DNA of 6,105 bases from Moraxellaceae bacterium UBA2032 (GTDB lineage: Bacteria; Pseudomonadota; Gammaproteobacteria; Pseudomonadales; Moraxellaceae): the NCBI GenBank assembly GCA_002333125.1, contig DDBM01000234.1, positions 1 to 6,105 of the forward strand, in the 5' to 3' direction. Numbering within the stretch: position 1 is the stretch's first letter; the number at the start of each line of letters is the position of its first letter. The notes beneath the pieces were generated by a model. That model had not been told where the DNA came from and ran no database searches. It worked only from the letters and a program-made list of their open reading frames with translations. Shown here piece after piece: positions 1 through 5,392 of the stretch. The position numbers and the translations under genes are program-made.

Positions 1-864
1 TATCGTCTTGCAGCCAAAGACTGGGGCGTTAATTTTAAGTTAAAAGCTTACAGCGATGAAAAAATTGCCACTGAAGATTTTAGAGTAGGGCAGTGTGATG
101 CGGTAGTCATCACAGGGTTACGTGCTAAGCCATTTAATACTTTTGCGGGTAGTTTAGAATCCATTGGCGCAATTCCTAGTTATCAACATCTAAAAATAGT
201 GGTAGGTGCAATTAGTAGCCCTAAAGCTGCGGCATTAATGAGCCAAGACGCTTATGAAGTAGCAGGGGTAATGCCGTTAGGCTCAGCTTACCTTTTTTTG
301 CGTGACCGCAGTATTGATGAAGTGGGTAAATTGGCAGGTAAAAGATTTGCGGTGTTTGATTACGATAAATCTCAATCACAGTTAGTACAAGGTATTGGCG
401 CGCAGGCCGTACCCTCTGATATTAGTAATTTTGCCACAAAATTTAATAATGGAGTGGTGGATGTGATAGCTGCTCCTGCAACGGCTTATCGTCCTTTAGA
501 GTTATATCGCGGCTTAGGCGACAAGGGTGGTATTCCTGATTTTTTAGTTGCTCAAGTATTTTTACAAGTTGTATTACGTAAAGAGGGTTTTCCTGAAGAT
601 TTTGGCCAAAAATCAAGAACATATCTCTTTGGCCAATTTGACCGTGTATTGGCAGCAGTACAGCGTTACGAAAAAGACATTGCGCCTAAATACTGGCTAC
701 ATATTCCTGATGCAGATCGTCCACGTTATGTAGAGCAAATGCGTCAGGCGCGTATTAAGCTAACTAAAGACGGCATTTATGACAAACGAATGATGTCGTT
801 ATTAAAAAAAGTACGTTGTCAAATTGAGCCAAGTAGTGCTGAATGCAGCGATAGTGCAGAATAA
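1..864 (+). CDS. TRAP-type putative solute-binding protein (DUF6091-like), 5'-truncated
   Basis: The reading frame is open from the first base to the TAA at 862-864, giving 287 residues that lack the N-terminus. The signal peptide expected of a periplasmic binding protein must lie upstream. GTG and ATG codons inside the frame (for example GTG at 199) are not the start, because clearly protein-like sequence continues upstream of them. The segment VGQCDAVVITG (fragment residues 29-39) and the following alternation of alpha/beta-like stretches (LAGKRFAVFDYDKS, VVDVIAAPA) resemble a type 2 periplasmic-binding fold. The overall sequence recalls the DUF6091 'putative solute-binding protein' family found beside TRAP permeases in Acinetobacter relatives. 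It would capture a substrate in the periplasm and deliver it to the permease encoded next. The substrate cannot be read from the sequence. Two cysteines close to the C-terminus (fragment residues 273 and 282) could form a small disulfide loop. The binding-protein role is fairly secure from fold and context; the family name is from memory. Confidence 0.8.
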   Translation, partial: YRLAAKDWGVNFKLKAYSDEKIATEDFRVGQCDAVVITGLRAKPFNTFAGSLESIGAIPSYQHLKIVVGAISSPKAAALMSQDAYEVAGVMPLGSAYLFLRDRSIDEVGKLAGKRFAVFDYDKSQSQLVQGIGAQAVPSDISNFATKFNNGVVDVIAAPATAYRPLELYRGLGDKGGIPDFLVAQVFLQVVLRKEGFPEDFGQKSRTYLFGQFDRVLAAVQRYEKDIAPKYWLHIPDADRPRYVEQMRQARIKLTKDGIYDKRMMSLLKKVRCQIEPSSAECSDSAE

Positions 865-918
865 CAAAGTGATAATTAAAAATTTAATGTTGAATAACAA
901 AGATAAATATCTAGGATT

Positions 919-943
919 AAAGCCAGTTGTGATACTGGCTTTT
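919..943 (+). terminator. Hairpin between binding protein and permease, probable weak intrinsic terminator
   Basis: AAAGCCAGT at 919-927 pairs perfectly with ACTGGCTTT at 934-942 across a 6-nt loop, giving a 9-bp stem that ends in a run of four Ts (940-943). It lies 55 nt after the stop of the solute-binding protein gene. The T-run is short, so partial termination, or a barrier to 3' exonucleases, is as likely as full termination. The permease that follows has no clear promoter of its own. Confidence 0.6.
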
Positions 944-946
944 GAG

Positions 947-966
947 TTTAGGGATTTTTCCCTAAA
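947..966 (+). repeat. Second inverted repeat in the binding protein-permease gap
   Basis: TTTAGGGA at 947-954 and TCCCTAAA at 959-966 are perfect complements across a TTTT loop. The 8-bp hairpin starts four bases after the T-run of the preceding one. There is no T-run on its 3' side in the + direction, so it is not a typical intrinsic terminator by itself. It may stabilise the upstream message or act together with the first hairpin. A weaker 6-bp repeat (TGCATT 973-978 with AATGCA 984-989) follows. Confidence 0.55.
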
Positions 967-1010
967 TTGGGGTGCATTGTTAAAATGCAGCGTTTGTTTT
1001 ATCAGAAGAA

Positions 1011-1016
1011 GCAGGA
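1011..1016 (+). promoter_or_regulatory. Ribosome binding site of the TRAP permease gene
   Basis: GCAGGA at 1011-1016 places an AGGA core four bases before ATG 1021, with a further purine-rich stretch (AGAAGAAG) just upstream. This favours ATG 1021 over the in-frame TTG at 967 and ATG at 985. Those two fall next to or inside the inverted repeats and have no comparable purine tract before them. Confidence 0.65.
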
Positions 1017-1020
1017 AAAT

Positions 1021-3108
1021 ATGAACCATAAGCCTGTATTTTTAAATCGTTCCTTGTCGGAATGGTTATCGAGTTTACCAGTTTTGCTGTTGCTCGTATT
1101 AACATTAGTAATTGGCACGGGAGAAATGATTCACGGCCAGTTATTGCGTATGGGCGAAAAAATATTTGGAGATCCCGAAACAGGGGTTCAGTATTTTATG
1201 CTGCGTGCCGATCCTACAAAGCCAGATTGTAACACCAACCCTGATATTGAAGCCGAAGTGCAAAAAAAAGTTGCAGGTGGTGGAGAGGATGACGGATTTG
1301 GTGGTCTATTTGCAGATGAAGTCATTGATCCAGAGGCGGTGCGTCAATCGTTGATGACTGCGCGTGACCAGTGTGTACAAAAATATAAAGCATACGAAAG
1401 CCTCAGTAAGCATGTTACGCCCGAACTCAAAGCATATCGTGCCTTTGAAACGGCTTTTTTTGGTATTTTTAGGTTTGGTACAGAAAATCGCTCTGTTATT
1501 TTGATTTTGATGGTTGCTATTGCGGCAACAACAACAACATTAGGTTTACACCATATTGCATTAAGACCACCTTCAACAAAAGTGGATTTTAAGGTTTATT
1601 CGATTGCGATGGTGGCAGCAAACGCTTTATTGTTGGCATCAAGTATTGCCTATTGGAAGTTACAAATTGCATCAGGTATTCCAATAGAACATCCTATTAT
1701 TAATTATTTATGGGTTGGATTGTTTTCGGCATTGATTTTAATTAGTGCCAAACAGTTTATTAAACCTCCTGCCGAAGCTGCAGAAGGTGGCAGTATAGGT
1801 ATGGCTTTGTTGTCTGTACCGCTGTATGCGTTTATGGCGTTAAACTCAGGTTTGACCTTTTTGCTTGGACAGCATTATTCAGGATTGGCGATTTATTTGG
1901 GTCAAATGATGGAGTTGTCAGGTGTATTCTTAAACTTGGCTTTGTACATTTGGGTAGGTATGTTGCTTAAACAGACCCGTGTTGTGGACTTGTTTTTGAA
2001 TGTTGTGCGTCCTTGGAAGTTTTCACCTGAAGTTCTAACATACATTATCTTACTTGCGGCGGCCATTCCAACTGCTTATACAGGCGCGTCGGGTATCTTT
2101 GTTATTGCGGCTGGTGCGGTTATTTATAAAGAAGTATATGCCTCGGGTGCGCGCCGTCAATATGCCTTAGCAGCAACCGCTATGTCTGGTTCTTTAGGTG
2201 TAGTGTTAAGTCCTTGTTTACTCATTGTGGTGATTGCTGCACTTAATAAAGAAGTGACAACCTCTTTACTATATGGCTGGGGGGTAAAAGTATTTTTATT
2301 AACCTCAACGATGTTTTTAGTCGTCTCATTGCTAAACTCTAAAGAAGGTTTTAAGTTCGCCAAACCTGCGGATGCCTTGCCGCAATCTGCTCGTGCCTTA
2401 GTGCCTGTATCTGCTTACGTGGTGATTACACTGATTGTGGTTATGTTCTATCAGTACATCTTAAGCACTAAGCTTGATGAGTTTACTGCTCCGATGATTT
2501 TACCCTTTATCATGCTTGCTATCGTTTGGTTTGATAAAGTACGCCGTGAGCCAGTAGCTAATGTTGCGCCAGAAATTGCCGAGCGTCGTGTTGGATTTGA
2601 AGAAGGTGTTCGTACCGCAACCAATGACACTATTGGTCATATTGGCGCGTTAATCATGTTAATGGCGTTGTCGGTGAGTATTGGTGGTGTTATTGAACGT
2701 TCGGGTATGATGGATGCTGTGCCTGAAACCTTTGGTAGTATTTACGTGGCTGTTTCTATTTTAATGGTGTTGTTGGTATTTGTAGGCATGATTATGGATC
2801 CGTTTGGTGCGGTAATCTTGGTCTCGGCTACTGTTGCACCAATTGCGTATAAAAACGGCATCGACCCTGTTCACTTTTGGATGATTGTTTTAACCTCCTT
2901 TGAGTTAGGTTACTTATCTCCACCTGTGGCACTTAACCAGTTGCTAACAAGGCAAGTCGTTGGTGAAAAAGAAATGGACGAAGCCGATGCCGAAGTACGC
3001 CATTTGTCTTTCTACTATCGTTATGAGCGTTGGATTTTGCCTCTATTTGTTATGGTACCGTCCTTAATTTTAGTGGTATATGTTCCTTTGTTCTTTTACG
3101 CTAAATAA
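1021..3108 (+). CDS. TRAP transporter permease, apparent fusion of small (DctQ-like) and large (DctM-type) subunits
   Basis: The 695-residue inner-membrane protein should drive ion-coupled uptake of a solute delivered by the binding protein encoded just upstream. The C-terminal half, from about residue 285, is DctM-like. GASGIFVIAAGAVI (355-368) followed by AMSGSLGVVLSPC (387-399) matches the first conserved scoop-like region. DPFGAVILVSATVAPIA (593-609), GIDPVHFW (613-620) and ELGYLSPPVALNQLL (628-642) match the second. The N-terminus has one membrane segment (about 17-36), a hydrophilic stretch to about 145, then membrane segments near 145-180, 193-212 and 228-246. This is the number expected of a fused four-helix DctQ unit. 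The hydrophilic stretch should be periplasmic. It contains a Gly/Asp/Glu-rich patch (86-100) and two cysteines (C70, C118) that could pair. Usual DctM proteins are about 425 residues, so the extra N-terminal length is real. ATG 1021 is chosen for its ribosome binding site. The permease class is firm, the Q-M fusion reading is inference, and the substrate is unknown. Confidence 0.9.
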   Translation: MNHKPVFLNRSLSEWLSSLPVLLLLVLTLVIGTGEMIHGQLLRMGEKIFGDPETGVQYFMLRADPTKPDCNTNPDIEAEVQKKVAGGGEDDGFGGLFADEVIDPEAVRQSLMTARDQCVQKYKAYESLSKHVTPELKAYRAFETAFFGIFRFGTENRSVILILMVAIAATTTTLGLHHIALRPPSTKVDFKVYSIAMVAANALLLASSIAYWKLQIASGIPIEHPIINYLWVGLFSALILISAKQFIKPPAEAAEGGSIGMALLSVPLYAFMALNSGLTFLLGQHYSGLAIYLGQMMELSGVFLNLALYIWVGMLLKQTRVVDLFLNVVRPWKFSPEVLTYIILLAAAIPTAYTGASGIFVIAAGAVIYKEVYASGARRQYALAATAMSGSLGVVLSPCLLIVVIAALNKEVTTSLLYGWGVKVFLLTSTMFLVVSLLNSKEGFKFAKPADALPQSARALVPVSAYVVITLIVVMFYQYILSTKLDEFTAPMILPFIMLAIVWFDKVRREPVANVAPEIAERRVGFEEGVRTATNDTIGHIGALIMLMALSVSIGGVIERSGMMDAVPETFGSIYVAVSILMVLLVFVGMIMDPFGAVILVSATVAPIAYKNGIDPVHFWMIVLTSFELGYLSPPVALNQLLTRQVVGEKEMDEADAEVRHLSFYYRYERWILPLFVMVPSLILVVYVPLFFYAK

Positions 3109-3134
3109 TTTTAAGCACCATACGGTGTTTAAAA
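3109..3134 (+). repeat. Hairpin directly after the permease stop codon
   Basis: TTTTAAGCACC (3109-3119) pairs with GGTGTTTAAAA (3124-3134) across an ATAC loop. The stem is 11 bp with one G-U pair (3115/3128). It begins at the base after the TAA. In the + direction no T-run follows beyond the stem, so it is probably a 3'-end stabiliser rather than the main terminator, which sits 54 nt further on. Confidence 0.5.
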
Positions 3135-3184
3135 GATAGTGTAGTTGTTGGGGGTAGCGTGTGTTATTAAACATAGGTTACTCC

Positions 3185-3190
3185 TATAAA
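3185..3190 (+). promoter_or_regulatory. Candidate -10 element for the rhombosortase gene
   Basis: TATAAA at 3185-3190 is a good -10 match. The -35 position about 17 nt upstream holds only a poor match (TGTTAT, 3162-3167). If used, transcription would start near 3197, inside the 5' arm of the terminator hairpin, and the transcript would lack most of that arm. The call rests on position and one hexamer only. Confidence 0.25.
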
Positions 3191-3216
3191 AGCCGACTGT
3201 AAAAAGTCGGCTTTTT
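3188..3216 (+). terminator. Strong intrinsic terminator between the TRAP permease and rhombosortase genes
   Basis: AAAAGCCGACT (3188-3198) and AGTCGGCTTTT (3205-3215) form a perfect 11-bp stem with a 6-nt loop (GTAAAA). The 3' side gives five Ts (3212-3216), followed by GTTT. The A-run on the 5' side makes it potentially active in both directions. It ends only 13 nt before ATG 3230, which is unusually close to a downstream start codon. Confidence 0.85.
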
Positions 3217-3229
3217 GTTTGGAAAGAAT

Positions 3230-3814
3230 ATGTCTTTAGCAACACGCAAGCTTATTTTATTTATATGGTTGGTATTATTAATTACTCAAATGGTGGGTAT
3301 AGATTGTTTTATATTTGAGCGTGAGCTTATCAAGAAAGGTCAATTGTGGCGATTATTAAGCGCGCATTTAGTCCATTCAAATTATATTCATCTATTATTA
3401 AATATGTTGGCCTTAGCTTTGGTATTGATTTTATTTGAAAATTTGCTACGTGTTAGAGATTGGTTGTATTTAATAGTGATTTCGGCGGTATTGCAGAGTA
3501 TAGGATTTTATGTGCTATTGCCTCAGGTAACAGCTTATGTCGGTTTGTCGGGTGTGCTACATACTTTATATGTTGTGGGTGCATTACGTTTATTGCAACA
3601 ACCCAACGAGCGTATTTTTGCGACCATTTTATTATGTTTGGTGACATTAAAACTACTGACAGAACGTTTAGGGCAAGGTATATCTGTCACCGAGCAAATG
3701 ATAGGTGGCCATGTATTAACAGAGGCACATTTGTTTGGTGCAATAATTGGTTTGATGTATGAGTTTGTCGCATTTAGTATTTTTAAAATAATAAACTTCA
3801 ATGCCAAACAATGA
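3230..3814 (+). CDS. rrtA: Rhombosortase, rhomboid-family intramembrane serine protease
   Basis: The 194-residue polytopic inner-membrane protein has the rhomboid catalytic layout. HLVHSNYIHLLLN (46-58) is the conserved His/Asn helix. GLSGVLH (105-111) carries the predicted nucleophile Ser107, and EAHLFGAIIG (165-174) carries the predicted catalytic His167. About six membrane segments are visible, starting at residues 8-24. The short length, the GLSGVLH form with His111, and the lack of extra domains fit the rhombosortase subfamily (TIGR03902 type). That subfamily processes exported proteins with a C-terminal GlyGly-CTERM tail. No such substrate is encoded in the window. ATG 3230 is preceded by GGAAAGA (3221-3227) at suitable spacing. 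The in-frame TTG at 3215 lies inside the terminator T-run and is rejected. The START-domain gene follows after 45 nt. Rhomboid family membership is secure; rhombosortase over generic rhomboid is likely. Confidence 0.85.
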   Translation: MSLATRKLILFIWLVLLITQMVGIDCFIFERELIKKGQLWRLLSAHLVHSNYIHLLLNMLALALVLILFENLLRVRDWLYLIVISAVLQSIGFYVLLPQVTAYVGLSGVLHTLYVVGALRLLQQPNERIFATILLCLVTLKLLTERLGQGISVTEQMIGGHVLTEAHLFGAIIGLMYEFVAFSIFKIINFNAKQ

Positions 3815-3859
3815 TTTATAACAAACTAGATTTTTTATTTTTGATGAGAATGTTGGCTC

Positions 3860-4522
3860 ATGATTAGATGGCATGCTATTTTTTGGCTCTGGTGTTGTGT
3901 AACGAGTGTATGGGCAAGTGATGCGCCCACAAACTCAAAGCTGATATTAGATAAAGATAATATTAAAATTTGGACGTATAAAGTGCCACAAAGTTCACTT
4001 TATGGCTTTAAAGCGACGACCATCGTTAAAAGCACGTTATCAGGTTTAGTTGCATTAATTACCGATACTCAAAATGCAAATCGTTGGTTGTATCGCACTA
4101 GTCGTATTGATGTATTAGCGCGTGACGATAGTCAACAAAACTTTACTATTCGAGTCATTACTGATTTTCCATGGCCTTTTACCGACCGTGAAGCCCTTGT
4201 TGATGTACGAATTAATCAAGATATTAAAACAGGATATGTACGTATCGACAGTAATGAGTCGCCTTATGCCGCTAAATATCCTGTGAGTGATTGTTGTTTG
4301 CGAATGCCAATGGTTAAAGGTTATTGGTTATTTAAGCCTTTGCCAAATGGTATGGTAGAAGTATCGATGTCGGGTCATGCTGACCCTGGTGGACGTATTC
4401 CTGTAGGGGCAGTAAACTTTTTAATTCAAGAGCACCCTTACAATACATTGATAGGATTGCAGAATATAATTTCTGACGAAAAGTATCAAAAAGTCATTAA
4501 CACGCAAATTAAAGAGCCATGA
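3860..4522 (+). CDS. Secreted START-domain protein
   Basis: The 220-residue protein has a probable signal peptide: a hydrophobic stretch at residues 5-18 ending in SVWA, with likely cleavage after Ala19. This puts the mature protein in the periplasm. The rest matches the bacterial START (StAR-related lipid transfer) family. Visible landmarks are NRWLYRTSRIDVL (74-86), the DFPWPFTDREALV motif (102-114), KGYWLFKPLPNGMVEVSM (153-170) and the GHADPGGRIPVGAVNFLIQ block (172-190), followed by PYNTL. These are the usual conserved segments of the roughly 200-residue gammaproteobacterial members. START folds form a helix-grip pocket for a hydrophobic ligand. The bacterial ligand is unknown, so lipid or hydrophobic-molecule binding is only inferred. 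Adjacent cysteines (C145, C146) are unusual and could be redox-active or paired. The ATG at 3860 has only a modest purine tract (GATGAGAA, 3843-3850) before it. mtgA follows 19 nt after its stop, so the two are probably co-transcribed. Confidence 0.85.
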   Translation: MIRWHAIFWLWCCVTSVWASDAPTNSKLILDKDNIKIWTYKVPQSSLYGFKATTIVKSTLSGLVALITDTQNANRWLYRTSRIDVLARDDSQQNFTIRVITDFPWPFTDREALVDVRINQDIKTGYVRIDSNESPYAAKYPVSDCCLRMPMVKGYWLFKPLPNGMVEVSMSGHADPGGRIPVGAVNFLIQEHPYNTLIGLQNIISDEKYQKVINTQIKEP

Positions 4523-4541
4523 TAACCAAACATGTTGTTAT

Positions 4542-5240
4542 ATGATTATGCCGTTACGAAAGTTAATTGTTCGGGGTTTTTTACTGCTGATAGCGGTAGT
4601 TTTTGCCTATCATCTGTGGTTGTTAGCTAATGTGTGGTGGTGGATAGACCATAACCCACAAACCACAGCTTTTATGAATACTCAGCGTCAGGTATTGCAA
4701 GCTAAAAACCCCGATGCCGAATTAAAATACCGTTGGACAGCATACACACAAATTTCTCCCCATATTAAACGTGCCTTAATTGCCTCCGAAGATGCTAAGT
4801 TTTTAGCGCATGAAGGGTTTGATTGGGAAGGGATTCAGACGGCATGGGAAAAAAACCTTAAAAAAGGAAAAATAGTTGCAGGTGGTTCAACTATTTCTCA
4901 GCAACTGGCAAAAAATTTATTCTTATCAAGTAGAAAAACCCCGTGGCGTAAATTAGAAGAAGCAACCATCACCGTGATGATGGAAAATATGATGAGCAAA
5001 AGACGGATTTTTGAAATCTACTTAAATGTTATTGAATGGGGCAATGGTATTTTTGGGATAGAAGCCGCAGCTCAACATTATTATAAAAAAAGTGCGCGTT
5101 ATTTAAGCTCTGCCGAGGCGGCAAAATTAGCGGCGATGGTGCCAAATCCTCGTTATTATGATACTCATCGTTATGATAAAAAGCTTTTACGCAAGGCGCG
5201 GATTATTCAACGACGTATGTATTATGCTGACTATCCCTAA
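4542..5240 (+). CDS. mtgA: Monofunctional biosynthetic peptidoglycan transglycosylase
   Basis: This 232-residue GT51 enzyme polymerises lipid II into glycan strands on the periplasmic face of the inner membrane, without a transpeptidase domain. One N-terminal membrane anchor (about residues 10-32) is followed directly by the catalytic domain. Motifs appear in the family order. ASEDAKFLAHEGFD (81-94) contains the predicted catalytic Glu83. GGSTISQQLAKNL (114-126) and RKTPWRKLEEA (131-141) follow. KRRIFEIYLNVIEWGNGIFGIEAAAQHYY (153-181, in part) carries the second conserved Glu158. AAKLAAMVPNP (193-203) closes the domain. The length is normal and no key residue is missing. Two ATGs (4542, 4548) are available two codons apart. 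Neither has a recognisable Shine-Dalgarno sequence, so translation may depend on coupling to the START-domain gene ending 19 nt upstream. ppk1 follows in the same direction after 152 nt with its own promoter-like sequence. Confidence 0.95.
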   Translation: MIMPLRKLIVRGFLLLIAVVFAYHLWLLANVWWWIDHNPQTTAFMNTQRQVLQAKNPDAELKYRWTAYTQISPHIKRALIASEDAKFLAHEGFDWEGIQTAWEKNLKKGKIVAGGSTISQQLAKNLFLSSRKTPWRKLEEATITVMMENMMSKRRIFEIYLNVIEWGNGIFGIEAAAQHYYKKSARYLSSAEAAKLAAMVPNPRYYDTHRYDKKLLRKARIIQRRMYYADYP

Positions 5241-5244
5241 AATC

Positions 5245-5283
5245 AGGACTTACGCATTTTGCTAAGATAACCGCGCAAGTCCT
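5245..5283 (+). repeat. Imperfect inverted repeat after mtgA, insertion-sequence-end-like or terminator hairpin
   Basis: AGGACTTACGC (5245-5255) is mirrored by GCGCAAGTCCT (5273-5283): seven paired bases, one A/C mismatch, then three more pairs, around a 17-nt loop. AGGACTTACGCA-type ends recall the terminal inverted repeats of some bacterial insertion sequences, which makes a tiny remnant possible. With no clear target duplication, and a position four bases after the mtgA stop, a transcription-terminating or mRNA-stabilising hairpin is equally possible. No strong T-run follows. Confidence 0.45.
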
Positions 5284-5306
5284 AAAGGCTATGTCTTTTC
5301 ATTTGC

Positions 5307-5335
5307 TTGACATAATTTTGCACTATACTTAGAAA
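5307..5335 (+). promoter_or_regulatory. Promoter-like region for ppk1 with faint Pho-box character
   Basis: A perfect TTGACA lies at 5307-5312. The best -10-like hexamer, TATACT (5324-5329), is only 11 nt away, too close for a standard sigma-70 pair. At 17-nt spacing the sequence is TAGAAA (5330-5335), a four-of-six match. The same stretch can be read as two 7-mers, TTGACAT (5307-5313) and TTGCACT (5318-5324), separated by AATT. That is the spacing of a PhoB site, but only the first half resembles the CTGTCAT consensus. Either reading puts a promoter about 50-60 nt before ppk1. Confidence 0.4.
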
Positions 5336-5378
5336 GTACCCATAATTTTATTGTGGTTAAATAGATTACATGCGACTC

Positions 5379-5383
5379 AAGAG
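5379..5383 (+). promoter_or_regulatory. Ribosome binding site deciding the ppk1 start
   Basis: The purine run AAGAG at 5379-5383 lies nine bases before ATG 5393. It directly abuts ATG 5384, which is too close for that codon to use it. ATG 5393 is therefore the preferred start. ATG 5384 is in frame and would add only three residues. Confidence 0.45.
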
Positions 5384-5392
5384 ATGCCTACA

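Noticed and set aside
890..917. Possible promoter TTGAAT / TAGGAT before the permease gene
   Set aside because: Both hexamers are weak and the spacing is 16 nt in an AT-rich gap, where such matches are common.
967..1020. Longer version of the TRAP permease starting at TTG 967 or ATG 985
   Set aside because: The extra 18 residues (MGCIVKMQRLFYQKKQEN) are unlike a transporter N-terminus. Both starts lie next to or inside inverted repeats and lack a ribosome binding site, whereas ATG 1021 has one.
802..1029. Minus-strand open frame of 75 codons
   Set aside because: It is AT-rich, overlaps the end of the binding-protein gene and the hairpins, and shows no recognisable family or ribosome binding site.
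3453..3807. Several overlapping open frames on both strands inside the rhombosortase gene
   Set aside because: The rhombosortase frame carries all catalytic motifs and membrane segments. The others are cysteine-rich or compositionally odd shadow translations.
3860..3930. START-domain protein as a lipoprotein, because of Cys12-Cys13 in the leader
   Set aside because: The cysteines are inside the hydrophobic core without a proper lipobox ending, and a normal cleavage site (SVWA) follows at residues 16-19.
4522..4541. Inverted repeat ATAAC ... GTTAT with central AACATGTT before mtgA
   Set aside because: The arms are only five AT-rich base pairs, and an 8-base palindrome of this kind is expected by chance. 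It was not strong enough to call an operator.
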